The notes under the pieces were generated by a model. The model had not been told where the DNA came from. It searched no databases and saw only the letters and a list, made by a program, of their open reading frames with translations. Below, in pieces: positions 28,503-37,520 of a stretch of DNA of 64,000 nucleotides. The DNA lies in NCBI RefSeq assembly GCF_001050135.1, contig NZ_CP012040.1, positions 496,001 through 560,000 on the forward strand, in the 5' to 3' direction. Source of the DNA: Cyclobacterium amurskyense (lineage in GTDB: Bacteria > Bacteroidota > Bacteroidia > Cytophagales > Cyclobacteriaceae). A program made the translations under genes and the position numbers. Position 1 is the stretch's first letter, and each line of letters opens with the position of its first letter.

Positions 28503-29885
28503 TCAGGGTTTACTGTTCATTTTATTTAACACCTCTTGAACCAAAACTTCATATGCTCCGGCGTCAAACGGCGTTTGCCACACGGTATACATGTCTTTGT
28601 CATAAAGTTCCTTTGGCGGTAGGTACCCTATATGCCCATTCACAATATTTCCCACCACCACAGGTGTAGAAGAGAATTTCTCCCGAAGGGTTTGTTGAAA
28701 AACAGTATAGGCTTCATTGGGCTGCACTACGATCTGACAATCTCCCAATTGCCAATACCATACCTTTACAGTGACTTTAATCCCATCCCCAATGGAACTC
28801 CTCACTCCCAGTTTGCGGATAAGTCTTTCTTTTAGTACCGGATCCTCACATTCATTGATGGACTGCTTAAGCTCCTTGATGGATGGCCAAGGTTTCAATG
28901 GCAATTCAATAGTGATAATTTCAGCCGACACATTACTATTAGCAGCTACAGACTCCTGCTCCCAGATGGCCAGCGGGGCCCCAGAGGCAACTGTTTCCTT
29001 GAAAAAAAGTGCTTTACCTGCAGGCGACATACTTTCGAGCACAGCCATGGCAGAAAATGCCAATTGCCTACCGTGCTTTTCTGCAAGCGCGACATTGCCT
29101 GAATATTGCTCTGCTGGAGCAAGGTCTCCGGAAGCTCCTTGAATGAACAAACTTGGAGCTCCGGTATTTTCATTCATTACCTTTTTGAAAGTACCCGGGA
29201 AGTCTGGAGAAATTTTAAGGTTGTCCCAAGCTAAGGTGGTCGGGTGGCAAGCATAATTCACAATTGTACCCATTATCCCTCCAGAAGTATCCGTAATTCT
29301 CCCTACAAGTAAAGTATCATCGGCAGATTTGCTGGAATTGTAACCAACAAAATACTGATTCCTTTCTGGCTCATAATAATCTCGGTTTTTAGCCAGATTA
29401 CAGGTGCCATATTCCCAAGTCAGTATTCCCGAAACTTTATTCCGTAGGCATTCCTTGATTAACTCTGTACATATTTCCCTCAAGGTATCCAAGTAAGGAG
29501 CTATCAGTTCTCCTCCGGGCTTGTCTTTATCGGCTCTATTTAGGTTGGGTCCAGCGTGGGTATGGGAAAAACAAAACAAAAGTGAGGCCTCCTCCAGTCC
29601 TGTTTTTTCAAGGATAAAATTCCTAACATAGGCTTCATCCTCCATGTTTTTCCACCAGCCAAGATCTGCTGACAAAAAGACCATGGGTAAAGAATTACTT
29701 TTAGTCTCAATACTGATACAGGTAACCAATAATGGCTGATGAATACCTGTGGCCGTTGCCTGGGAAGAAGCTCCCCAGTTTTTATTATTGATCCCAATAG
29801 GGGGAGTAATATCCCTTTGTCCTATTCCAAATTCTCCTTCAAAAGGTCTAATAAATTGCTTTTTCTTAGTATTAGCAGAACTCAT
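28503..29885 (-). CDS. Cytoplasmic neutral-ceramidase-like protein (3)
   Basis: A 460-residue protein without a signal peptide, unlike its two paralogues further along. Conserved points are GIGQRDITPPIG (20-31), FSHTHAGPN (106-114), IVNYACHPTTLAW (208-220) and FIQGASGDLAP. The first two His-containing segments are probably zinc ligands, and the GDLAP loop replaces the ceramidase nucleophile loop. A cytosolic member next to an importer suggests hydrolysis of an amide or ester of an imported compound; this is inference. It lies 12 bp after an SDR gene and 16 bp before the symporter. Confidence 0.87.
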   Translation of the reverse strand: MSSANTKKKQFIRPFEGEFGIGQRDITPPIGINNKNWGASSQATATGIHQPLLVTCISIETKSNSLPMVFLSADLGWWKNMEDEAYVRNFILEKTGLEEASLLFCFSHTHAGPNLNRADKDKPGGELIAPYLDTLREICTELIKECLRNKVSGILTWEYGTCNLAKNRDYYEPERNQYFVGYNSSKSADDTLLVGRITDTSGGIMGTIVNYACHPTTLAWDNLKISPDFPGTFKKVMNENTGAPSLFIQGASGDLAPAEQYSGNVALAEKHGRQLAFSAMAVLESMSPAGKALFFKETVASGAPLAIWEQESVAANSNVSAEIITIELPLKPWPSIKELKQSINECEDPVLKERLIRKLGVRSSIGDGIKVTVKVWYWQLGDCQIVVQPNEAYTVFQQTLREKFSSTPVVVGNIVNGHIGYLPPKELYDKDMYTVWQTPFDAGAYEVLVQEVLNKMNSKP

Positions 29886-29897
29886 ATTGGAAATAGT

Positions 29898-30671
29898 TTA
29901 GGACAATAAGGACAATCCACCATCCATAAGCAGGGTACTTCCAGTCATGTGTTTATTGTCAAAATCACATAACCAGAGTACACTACTGGCAACTTCATCT
30001 GGGTGCATAATTCTTTTGACAGGTACTTTTTCTATCGCTTTTAGCTTTGCTGATTCATTGCCGTCTAATACCTGTTTACTCAAACCTGCATCCACATAGC
30101 CGGGAGCAATTTCATTTACCAGAATATCGTTAGGAGCAAGTTCTAGTGCCAGGGATTTGGACAACATCCTTAATGCTGCTTTTGACACACTGTAAGTGGG
30201 AAGGTTTTGGTGTACAGTTTCTGCAGCCCAACTTCCCACGAAAACCAACCTTCCTGACACTTTGCCTTGGAGCAACTTTTCACTGGCAAATCTTGAAAGG
30301 TAAAATGCCCCATCAAGATTTACTTTCAATTCATTAGACCACTCCGTGGGACTAATATTCATGATTCCTTTTATGGTTACTGTGGCAGCATTAGGGATAA
30401 TTATATCCAGAGTCCCCAGCTCTTCTGTTGCCCGTTCAACCCACTGCTTCACTAGGGCAGGGTCTCTTACATCTACACGGTCATACAAAACCTTCACTTC
30501 AGGATTTAAAAGATTTATGCTAGCCAAAAACGCTTGTGCTTCATCGTTTTCTTTCACATCTCCCAAAGCCACATTCGCTCCCCTCAGAACAAAAGCTTTT
30601 ACTATGGACCTACCAATATCCCCAAGGGCGCCGCTAATGATCACACAATGGTTTTTAAATGAACCAGGCAT
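29898..30671 (-). CDS. Short-chain dehydrogenase/reductase
   Basis: A 257-residue classical SDR. The cofactor loop is SGALGDIG (13-20), with Asp38 in the position that favours NAD over NADP. It has NAA (94-96), the catalytic Ser147 in VGSWA, and YSVSK with Tyr160 and Lys164. The C-terminal LLMDGGLSLL is typical. The enzyme would interconvert a hydroxyl and a keto group. In this operon it stands between an aminotransferase (66 bp upstream) and a hydrolase (12 bp downstream), so it could create the keto group that is then aminated or deaminated. The substrate is unknown. Confidence 0.93.
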   Translation of the reverse strand: MPGSFKNHCVIISGALGDIGRSIVKAFVLRGANVALGDVKENDEAQAFLASINLLNPEVKVLYDRVDVRDPALVKQWVERATEELGTLDIIIPNAATVTIKGIMNISPTEWSNELKVNLDGAFYLSRFASEKLLQGKVSGRLVFVGSWAAETVHQNLPTYSVSKAALRMLSKSLALELAPNDILVNEIAPGYVDAGLSKQVLDGNESAKLKAIEKVPVKRIMHPDEVASSVLWLCDFDNKHMTGSTLLMDGGLSLLS

Positions 30672-30737
30672 ATTATTTTATATTTTATTGAAAAACCATT
30701 CCTCAGTACACATGAATAAATAAGTCTGAATTCAAAC

Positions 30738-32069
30738 CTATTTAGTCATAAGTTTTTTCACTACTTTCTCAGTTTTATCCAGCGTTTCATTGATGTCTTT
30801 TTCGGTGTGAGCAAAGGAAATGCTACCTTGTTTGATAGGCAAAGGGAAATTATAAACACCTTCATGAATGAGTTCATTTCTATAAGCTTTATCCCACTCA
30901 AAATCATGATTCAACACAATGTCATGGAAATCTACTGGAGCATGGTCCATAAAGTAAACACAATAAGCCGATTTTATGCGTGCCACTTTAAAAGGCTTGT
31001 CATAACGATTAAATATATCAATCAAGCCTTTTTCCAATAACCCACCCATGTTTTCCAGATGGTCATAAACCGCAAATTCCGGTGAAGACAATTTTTTCAA
31101 AGTAGCAATAGCAGCAGCATCTGTAAATGGATGGGCATTAAAAGTCCCAGCGATCAATACTCTCTTTCCTTTCTCAGGGTGGTTAAAGTAATCCATGTAC
31201 TTCTTCTTTCCTCCAATCACACCTATTGGGTAACCATTGGCCACGGCCTTACCAAAGGAACTTAAATCTGGGGTTATCCCACAAATGCTTTGATAACCAC
31301 CTAAGGCATGGCGAAAACCTGTTTTCACTTCATCAAAAATCAAAAGAAAACCTTTCTCATCTGCCAATTCACGAAGCCCCTTGAGGTAATTCTCATTTGG
31401 TTTTACAATTCCAATGTTTTGTAAAATCGGCTCGAGAATTATACAGGCTACCGGATATTTTTCAACCACATAAGCTATTGATTCCAGATCATTGAAATTG
31501 ACTACGTGAATCAGGTCTTTATGGCCTTGTGGAACCCCTGCTGACAATGAATCATAAGGATACTCTCCCGGTGAAACCCTAGGTCCTATATCTTCCAGAC
31601 TACTCATTACATTTGCCGAGACATCGTTGTGCCAGCCATTGTAACCTCCCTGAATGATAATAACGTGGTCTTTTTCGGTAACTGCTCTTGAAATTCGAAT
31701 GGCATGATAAGTAGCTTCTGAACCGGTACAGGTCACTTGAATGCTCTCAACAGTAGGCACACATGCGCAAAACAAGGCTGCCAACTCCCCTTCGTGGGTA
31801 GTAGGCCCAGCCCCCATCAACACCTCATGGTTATCCATGGATTTTTTTACTGCTCCATTGATATCCGGATCATTGTGGCCCAAAAAAGCCGAAGCGAAGC
31901 CTGCTTGATAATCGATGTATTCATTCCCATCAATATCCCAAATTCTACTCCCCTTGCCTTTGGTAAAAGCAATATTTGGATCTGATTTACGATTTAAAGA
32001 AACAACACCACCAGGGATCCATTTCTCGTTTTTATTAAGTAATGCTTTTGATTTTGGCCAATTATTCAT
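30738..32069 (-). CDS. Class III aminotransferase, glutamate-1-semialdehyde aminomutase-like
   Basis: A 443-residue PLP enzyme read from the ATG at 32069. A TTG at 32114 would add 15 unlikely residues directly abutting the previous stop. Key segments: the cofactor-binding TCTGSEATYHAIR (113-125), IFDEVKTGFRHALGGYQS (244-261) with the cofactor Asp, and SSFGKAVANGYP with the Schiff-base Lys at about 274. It resembles HemL, but its setting in a catabolic operon argues against haem synthesis. Members of this group also act as aminotransferases on sugars, polyamines and beta-amino acids. It lies 45 bp after the oxidoreductase gene. The likely role is removal or transfer of an amino group; the substrate is unknown. 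Confidence 0.9.
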   Translation of the reverse strand: MNNWPKSKALLNKNEKWIPGGVVSLNRKSDPNIAFTKGKGSRIWDIDGNEYIDYQAGFASAFLGHNDPDINGAVKKSMDNHEVLMGAGPTTHEGELAALFCACVPTVESIQVTCTGSEATYHAIRISRAVTEKDHVIIIQGGYNGWHNDVSANVMSSLEDIGPRVSPGEYPYDSLSAGVPQGHKDLIHVVNFNDLESIAYVVEKYPVACIILEPILQNIGIVKPNENYLKGLRELADEKGFLLIFDEVKTGFRHALGGYQSICGITPDLSSFGKAVANGYPIGVIGGKKKYMDYFNHPEKGKRVLIAGTFNAHPFTDAAAIATLKKLSSPEFAVYDHLENMGGLLEKGLIDIFNRYDKPFKVARIKSAYCVYFMDHAPVDFHDIVLNHDFEWDKAYRNELIHEGVYNFPLPIKQGSISFAHTEKDINETLDKTEKVVKKLMTK

Positions 32070-32114
32070 AATACTAAATTGAATTATATTAAGTATACCC
32101 CCCAAGGATGTCAA

Positions 32115-33341
32115 TTATATGTCAAATGTTGGGATCTTCATGTTCTCCCCTCCCCTTAATGCCGACTGATGGGCAACTATCCCAGGGGCAGTATAAGCCA
32201 ATGCTTCATGAATGTTTACCAATGGCTGTCTCTCGTTAATCACTGAGTCCACAAATTCGTGGGTAATAAAGGTATGTGAACCATCATGTCCACTATTGTG
32301 CCTCATTAACTTAGGCAAAGCATCCGAATCCCACCAATCTTGCTGTTGATAATCCTCTTTCTCTGCTCTCTTAAACAAAAATCCTGCATCATCTCTTCCC
32401 AATTCTTCAGAAGCATTGATCTTCACTTCATCTAATCCATGTGGATCTCTTGCATACAAACTCATCCTATCCCCATGCCATTCACCTCTTTCAGTCCCCA
32501 TCAAAGCTCCTCTCCAACATACAGACATCCTGCTCGCATTGCCTTTATTGGTTTTGAAGAGCGCAGTTTCATTCCAGAATGGATTGTTATAAGGGTTACC
32601 TTTCAAAGCTTCACTATCATCTCCCCAACCAAGACAACTTACGTCCGTAAATCGCTCTCCTGTAACAGAAATATGGTAAGCCGTACAGTGGGTAGGGTAC
32701 ATCATTGGGGCCATACCATGTCTCCAGGTAGGCTTTCCTTCCTCATAAAAAAGCACCTCAAGACCTGGGTGATGATAATCGGCTTCTACCCTGAATATAT
32801 TTCCAAATTTCCCTTCATTATAATATTTCCTTGCTGAAATGACCACTTGATGGTAAGCACTTGTTTCAGCCATCATATAGGTCAGACCTGTTTTATTCAC
32901 AGCATTCCTAAGTCTTTCACAATCTTCTAGACTCATCGCAGCCGGCACTGCACATAGCACATGCTTGCCCGCATTCAAACAAGCAAGTACATGCTCAGCA
33001 TGATCAGGTACTGGAGTAGCCACGAATACTGCTTCTACTTTTGGGTCTTTAATTAATTGCTCCAGAGATTCATAACTTTTGGTACAGTTATACACTTCCA
33101 TCAATTTTTCTCTCCGGTCTTTTCGTAAATCACTAACCGCCTCTACCACGCAATTGGGATGCTCATGAAAGAAAAAGCTAGCGCCAAATCTACCTCCCAC
33201 AACGGCCATTCTTAATTTTCTATCACTTTTGGGTGGGCCTGCAAAGGCAAACCTAGGACTCACTACCATTGAGGCACCGAGCATTCCAGCTGTTTTCAGA
33301 AAATTTCTTCTTTGTTTTCCTGATAATGAATTTGATTTCAT
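32115..33341 (-). CDS. Gfo/Idh/MocA oxidoreductase with Tat signal
   Basis: A 408-residue protein, first gene of the GntR-linked operon. A twin-arginine signal (KQRRNFLKTAGML, residues 9-21) precedes a hydrophobic segment ending AFA. The dinucleotide-binding motif is RMAVVGGRFGASFF, with Gly-rich loop changes relative to GxGxxG. The usual EKP motif reads CAVPAAMS, so Lys is absent at the normal position. That Lys is normally needed for catalysis, so activity may differ from family norms. Exported Gfo/Idh/MocA proteins with tightly bound cofactor are known in Bacteroidota. The substrate is unknown; the cluster context suggests a sugar-like or cyclitol-like compound. Confidence 0.88.
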   Translation of the reverse strand: MKSNSLSGKQRRNFLKTAGMLGASMVVSPRFAFAGPPKSDRKLRMAVVGGRFGASFFFHEHPNCVVEAVSDLRKDRREKLMEVYNCTKSYESLEQLIKDPKVEAVFVATPVPDHAEHVLACLNAGKHVLCAVPAAMSLEDCERLRNAVNKTGLTYMMAETSAYHQVVISARKYYNEGKFGNIFRVEADYHHPGLEVLFYEEGKPTWRHGMAPMMYPTHCTAYHISVTGERFTDVSCLGWGDDSEALKGNPYNNPFWNETALFKTNKGNASRMSVCWRGALMGTERGEWHGDRMSLYARDPHGLDEVKINASEELGRDDAGFLFKRAEKEDYQQQDWWDSDALPKLMRHNSGHDGSHTFITHEFVDSVINERQPLVNIHEALAYTAPGIVAHQSALRGGENMKIPTFDI

Positions 33342-33470
33342 AGCTATATTAAATTTTTAATGATAATTCTGTACGATTATTATTTCCCAATCAGGCAACT
33401 GAATTCATTCAATGGTCACCAAACCAGGAGTAATACTTTGGATTTTGAATTAAGACAAGCACCTATGCTG

Positions 33471-33480
33471 TTGTATACAA
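33471..33480. promoter_or_regulatory. GntR-like operator site 1
   Basis: TTGTATACAA is a perfect palindrome about 130 bp before the first gene of the catabolic operon. FCD-type GntR proteins such as UxuR/ExuR bind sites with a GT-AT-AC core. It matches the sites at 33614, 33637 and 34615 in the form TTGTWTAC. Confidence 0.6.
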
Positions 33481-33613
33481 CTTATTTTTACAACAACTTT
33501 TTTCACATTTCAAAACTTCTTAGCTTAATAAACAAGTTTAAAATATTATTCGATGCCAATTTAGACAGACACAGTAAAGGCTTGCTATAATCACGTGGTG
33601 ATCAATAATAATT

Positions 33614-33623
33614 TTGTTTACCA
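33614..33623. promoter_or_regulatory. GntR-like operator site 2
   Basis: TTGTTTACCA, 23 bp from the next copy; both sit in the pattern TTTTGTTTAC followed by an A run. Upstream of the catabolic operon. Confidence 0.5.
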
Positions 33624-33636
33624 AAAATATACTTTT

Positions 33637-33646
33637 TTGTTTACAT
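33637..33646. promoter_or_regulatory. GntR-like operator site 3
   Basis: TTGTTTACAT followed by AAAA, the same 14-mer that occurs upstream of the GntR gene at 34615. Start-to-start spacing from site 2 is 23 bp, about two helical turns. Confidence 0.55.
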
Positions 33647-33895
33647 AAAAAATATAACCAAGTAAATATGAGGACAAAACAAAGCGGAAATAAAATATCC
33701 ACTCAATTTCAATCGAAACACATACTATTTAATTTCAGATAGTTAGACCAGTAACTTCAATTCACTTAATAAAAATCGCTTGGGTAAAATAACATCCCGT
33801 AAGATTCTATTAAAAAAAATACTTTTTTCTCCTAACCACTAAGTTGCTACCCCCCCATAGATCCTGCGAGTTCTTCTTGCTCTCAACACCAAAAA

Positions 33896-34531
33896 TCACA
33901 AGTCTAAAGAAGCCATTTCACCCCTTAAGAGATGTTTTTTAAGCATTTCTTCAGCTTTAGCCAAGTCTTTATTTTTAAGGGCAGCCACGATCTCTCTGTG
34001 CTCTTCATCAGTATGCTCATAATCACTCATATGAACCTGAGTTTGCCCCAATTTCTGGTGAAAAAGTGGGATGTTGCTCATTTGGTAAATTTGCTTTAGT
34101 CTCGCATTACCAGACAGTTCAATCATTTTCTCATGAAACCTCACATCTGCTTCACAGGCCCCTTCAAAATACTCACGCTTAAACATTGTCGTAAAATCAT
34201 CGCATATTTCCTCAAGGATGGCAATATCTTTCTGATCCTGTTTTTGAAAAATCAATCGCAATGCGCCCAACTCGATAATTTCTCTTACCTCACGGATCTC
34301 CTTGACATCTTCAGGGCTTAGGCTTTTCACAAAATAACCACCCTTCTTACCAAATACCACCAAGTTCTCCCCCAACAAACGATTCAATGCCTCTCTCACC
34401 GCCATTCTATTTACATTAAGATGAGTCGCCCAATAATCTTCTTTTAAGCGAACACCGGATACCAGGTGATTGGACAATATCTTCCTTCTTAGTTCTGAAT
34501 AAACCTTAACGGAAAGGGATTCATTTTTCAT
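33896..34531 (-). CDS. GntR-family regulator, FCD subfamily
   Basis: A 211-residue regulator read from the ATG at 34531. A GTG 69 bp upstream would add residues ahead of the normal start. The winged helix-turn-helix is at about 8-70 (YSELRRKILSNHLVSGVRL; MAVREALNRLLGENLV). The C-terminal FCD sensor is at about 80-200, with metal-ligand candidates Asp and His in EADVRFHEKMI and His in DEEHREIV. FCD members respond to organic acids, sugar acids or amino acids. The gene precedes the catabolic operon in the same direction, and TTGTWTAC sites lie upstream of both, so autoregulation and local control are likely. It also hints that an acidic intermediate is the inducer. Confidence 0.93.
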   Translation of the reverse strand: MKNESLSVKVYSELRRKILSNHLVSGVRLKEDYWATHLNVNRMAVREALNRLLGENLVVFGKKGGYFVKSLSPEDVKEIREVREIIELGALRLIFQKQDQKDIAILEEICDDFTTMFKREYFEGACEADVRFHEKMIELSGNARLKQIYQMSNIPLFHQKLGQTQVHMSDYEHTDEEHREIVAALKNKDLAKAEEMLKKHLLRGEMASLDL

Positions 34532-34936
34532 TATTGGGGTGTTAAGTTCACAATACGACCTCAAAATAACACAAAAATTGCGATAATTGCAGTTTTTCAC
34601 TTTACAACTTATTCTTGTTTACATAAAATTGAGATTCTAGTAAAGAATTAAAGAAATTTTAGGGTTTAGAAATCTTATTATACTTTAAGAAAAACCCATT
34701 ATCAAAATTTTCTTTGCCCTTAGCACTACCTCCCTGAAACCAATATCTATTTCCTCCAGTCCATCCTCTCATTATATAATGTAATGGTTCGAAACCGTAT
34801 GACCGTTTAATTTTTGCAAAAAAATCATCATTGTTTAGGAATTAAATTCTTTCAAATAGAACTTTTGCCAACTAATTTCGATTAACAACCTATGGCAAAT
34901 CATTTTTAGCCAAAGAATATAATTAACAACTGAAAA
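34532..34936. other. 405-bp divergent intergenic region
   Basis: Between the GntR gene and the DUF5686 gene. It holds GntR-like site 4 and presumably both promoters. No RNA gene was recognised. Confidence 0.5.
34615..34624. promoter_or_regulatory. GntR-like operator site 4 (upstream of the regulator)
   Basis: TTGTTTACAT followed by AAAA, 84 bp before the GntR ATG. Identical over 14 bases to site 3, which supports autoregulation. Confidence 0.55.
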
Positions 34937-37417
34937 TTGAAAACAAAACTTATATTTTTACTTCTTTTAACCCTATTGTCATTATCTACCTATGGACAGG
35001 TGGTTATAAAAGGAAAAGTTACTGATGCTGAAACAGGTGATCCTATCCCTTTCGCCTCAGTATTGCTACAGGGTACCAGTGTAGGGAACTCTACAGATTT
35101 TGAAGGGAATTTCCTTATCACAAGTAGCAGTAGGGCAGACAGCCTCTTGGTGACCTATATAGGATATCTACCACAGGCAAAAGCCTTAGAAAGCGGAAAT
35201 GAGCACACAATTAATTTCCAACTTAGGCCCTCTGATATCCAATTGGATGCATTTGTATTTGTAGCAGGAGAGAATCCTGCCTATGATATTATCCGGAAGG
35301 CTGTGGACAAGAAAAAACAGTTTGACAAGCGGAATCTAAATGCATACGAAACAAAAAACTATACAAAAATTGAAATTGATATAGACCATGTTTCAGAAGC
35401 TTTTACAAAAAGAAAAGCAGTTCAGAAAGTAACGGCCGTTTTAGACTCCATCAAACAACTGACCAACGATGAGGGAGAAAAGATTTTGCCTGTCTTCTTC
35501 TCGGAAACACTTTCTTCCTTTTATTTCAGGAATAACCCTGAACTTAAAAAAGAAGTAGTGGAAAAATCCAAGGTTACGGGTGTAGGGATTACAGATGGTT
35601 CAACGGCCTCCCAGATCACCGGTTCAGCATTTCAAGAATACAACTTCTATAAAAACTGGCTAAATATCCTCGAAAAAGAATTTGTTTCCCCAATTGCAGA
35701 TGGTTGGCGGGGCTTTTATGATTACGACTTGCTGGATTCTATCAAAATTGGAGAAGACTCCGTTTATGCTTTGCAAGTTTATCCCTTGAGGGAACAGGAC
35801 CTGGCATTTACAGGAACCATTTGGATAAATAAAGAAACCTACGCCCTCAAACAAGTAGATCTTACCATACCAAGAGAAGCCAACCTGAACTTTATCGAAA
35901 GAATAAAAATCCAACAGGAATTAACCGCCACAGAGCAAGGGGCACTAATCCCCTCAAAAACACGAGTACAGGTGAAAATCGGGCAGATTACCCCAAAAAC
36001 AGCCGGTTTACTGGCCAAGTTTTACACCTCTGTTGACAGTATTAGCATAGGAAACCCTAAACCTACCTCCTTTTTTAATCAGGCCGTCGTTCTCCAACCT
36101 GATTTTGATTCTGAAGGAGCGGAATTTTGGAATCAAAATAGAAAAGATCCACTTAGTACAGAAGAACTCGCTGTTCTTCAAATGGTAGACACCCTTAATA
36201 AAATCCCTGTTATTCGATTTTATTCAGAAGGTTTAAAATTTCTTGCTACCAGCTATTTGCCCATAGGTAAATTTGACCTTGGCCCATGGCCAGGCTTTTT
36301 CAATTATAACAATGTAGAAGGAGTAAGACTAGGCGCAGGATTTCGGACAAATATGAAGTTCAGTAATAAGTGGGCTCTTGAAGGCTATGCAGCCTATGGC
36401 TTTTTAGACCAAAGGTTAAAATACCATGGAGGGGTGACGCGAATTTTAGACAGAAACAGATGGACCACCGTTAAAATTTCCACGCAGAAAGAGATCGATC
36501 AGGTTGGACTGGAAATGGAAAACCTAGCCGGAAACAGTGTATTCCTTGCCGCGAGTAGATTTGGGACACTCCGAAAACCTTTTATATCCACCAACCATAA
36601 ATTGGAGCTTAGAAGGGAATTATTCAAAGGGTTTATTTTATCAGGTGGCCTTAAACTGAATCACTTTGACCCTTTGTACAATTTTTATCATAGAGACGAA
36701 GTGGGTTCGGAGTTGAAATCAGAATTCAATACAACAGAAGCCAAAATAGGTGTTCGGTATGGTAGAGATGAAACCTTTATTATTAATGACAATGAGCGAA
36801 TTTCCTTAGGACCATCCCGATGGCCAATTTTCGCGGTGAATTATTCTCAGGGTTTTAAATGGCTTAAAGGTGAATACAATTACTCAAAAATGAACCTAGT
36901 TATTTCCCAAAAACTAAATATGGGCATGTTAGGCATTTCCAAATACGAGGCAGAAGCCGGTAAAGTTTTCGGAGAAGTACCCTACCCTGTTTTGGAAAAC
37001 CACCTGGGAAATGAAACCTTGTTTTATACTACAGCGGCATTTAACACCATGAATTTTAACGAATTTGCCTCTGACCAATATTTCAGTATTCGCTACAGAC
37101 ACTTTTTTGAAGGTTTCTTATTGAATAAAATCCCTTTAATTAAAAAATTAAAATGGAGGGCTGTAGCAAATGCCAATGTGCTATTTGGTTCGGTCAGCGA
37201 GGCCAACAAGTCTCATGCTCCTGTGATGGATCCTGAAGGTTTTCCTTTACAACCATTCCAAGGCTTAGACTCAAACATGCCCTATCTGGAGCTAGGTTAT
37301 GGGGTGGAGAATATTTTTAAGTTTTTTAGGGTAGATTTCTTTCACCGAATGACTTACCTTGATGATCCGGACACCAAACCCTTCGCTGTTAAAGTCAGCG
37401 CACAAATAATCTTCTAA
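34937..37417 (+). CDS. CarboxypepD_reg-like / DUF5686 outer-membrane protein
   Basis: An 826-residue protein. A TTG at 34937 is taken as start because the signal peptide (KLIFLLLLTLLSLSTYGQ) follows at once, the frame is closed by TGA two codons upstream, and no ATG fits. Residues 22-110 form a carboxypeptidase-regulatory-like beta-sandwich (VVIKGKVTDAETGDPIPFAS; SVGNSTDFEGNF). The remainder is the DUF5686 region, ending in a predicted beta-barrel with a C-terminal aromatic residue (SAQIIF), as in outer-membrane proteins. Function is unknown; homologues are widespread in Bacteroidota and usually single-gene units. Confidence 0.9.
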   Translation: MKTKLIFLLLLTLLSLSTYGQVVIKGKVTDAETGDPIPFASVLLQGTSVGNSTDFEGNFLITSSSRADSLLVTYIGYLPQAKALESGNEHTINFQLRPSDIQLDAFVFVAGENPAYDIIRKAVDKKKQFDKRNLNAYETKNYTKIEIDIDHVSEAFTKRKAVQKVTAVLDSIKQLTNDEGEKILPVFFSETLSSFYFRNNPELKKEVVEKSKVTGVGITDGSTASQITGSAFQEYNFYKNWLNILEKEFVSPIADGWRGFYDYDLLDSIKIGEDSVYALQVYPLREQDLAFTGTIWINKETYALKQVDLTIPREANLNFIERIKIQQELTATEQGALIPSKTRVQVKIGQITPKTAGLLAKFYTSVDSISIGNPKPTSFFNQAVVLQPDFDSEGAEFWNQNRKDPLSTEELAVLQMVDTLNKIPVIRFYSEGLKFLATSYLPIGKFDLGPWPGFFNYNNVEGVRLGAGFRTNMKFSNKWALEGYAAYGFLDQRLKYHGGVTRILDRNRWTTVKISTQKEIDQVGLEMENLAGNSVFLAASRFGTLRKPFISTNHKLELRRELFKGFILSGGLKLNHFDPLYNFYHRDEVGSELKSEFNTTEAKIGVRYGRDETFIINDNERISLGPSRWPIFAVNYSQGFKWLKGEYNYSKMNLVISQKLNMGMLGISKYEAEAGKVFGEVPYPVLENHLGNETLFYTTAAFNTMNFNEFASDQYFSIRYRHFFEGFLLNKIPLIKKLKWRAVANANVLFGSVSEANKSHAPVMDPEGFPLQPFQGLDSNMPYLELGYGVENIFKFFRVDFFHRMTYLDDPDTKPFAVKVSAQIIF

Positions 37418-37520
37418 AAATAAGTAAAGACGCTATGGTGGGTCCAATACTTATTTGGCAAGAATTCAAGGACATGAAAGCTGCTAAGGTGAATTTCTAT
37501 TACAAATAAATCATACAAAA

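Larger units (their letters stand above)
33342..33895. other. 554-bp regulatory spacer of the catabolic operon
   Basis: Lies between the GntR gene and the first operon gene. It holds three of the four GntR-like sites (33471, 33614, 33637). A 76-codon plus-strand ORF here (33360-33590) has no support. No terminator for the GntR gene was recognised. Confidence 0.55.

Noticed and set aside
30738..32069. Assignment of the aminotransferase as HemL of haem biosynthesis
   Set aside because: The operon setting with SDR, hydrolase, symporter and GntR regulator favours a catabolic paralogue.
33360..33590. 76-codon plus-strand ORF in the regulatory spacer of the catabolic operon
   Set aside because: It overlaps the palindrome at 33471 and has no family similarity; regulatory content explains the region better.
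34780..34815. Possible tRNA fragment (GGTTCGAAACC-like segment)
   Set aside because: No acceptor stem, anticodon arm or CCA context could be assembled around it.
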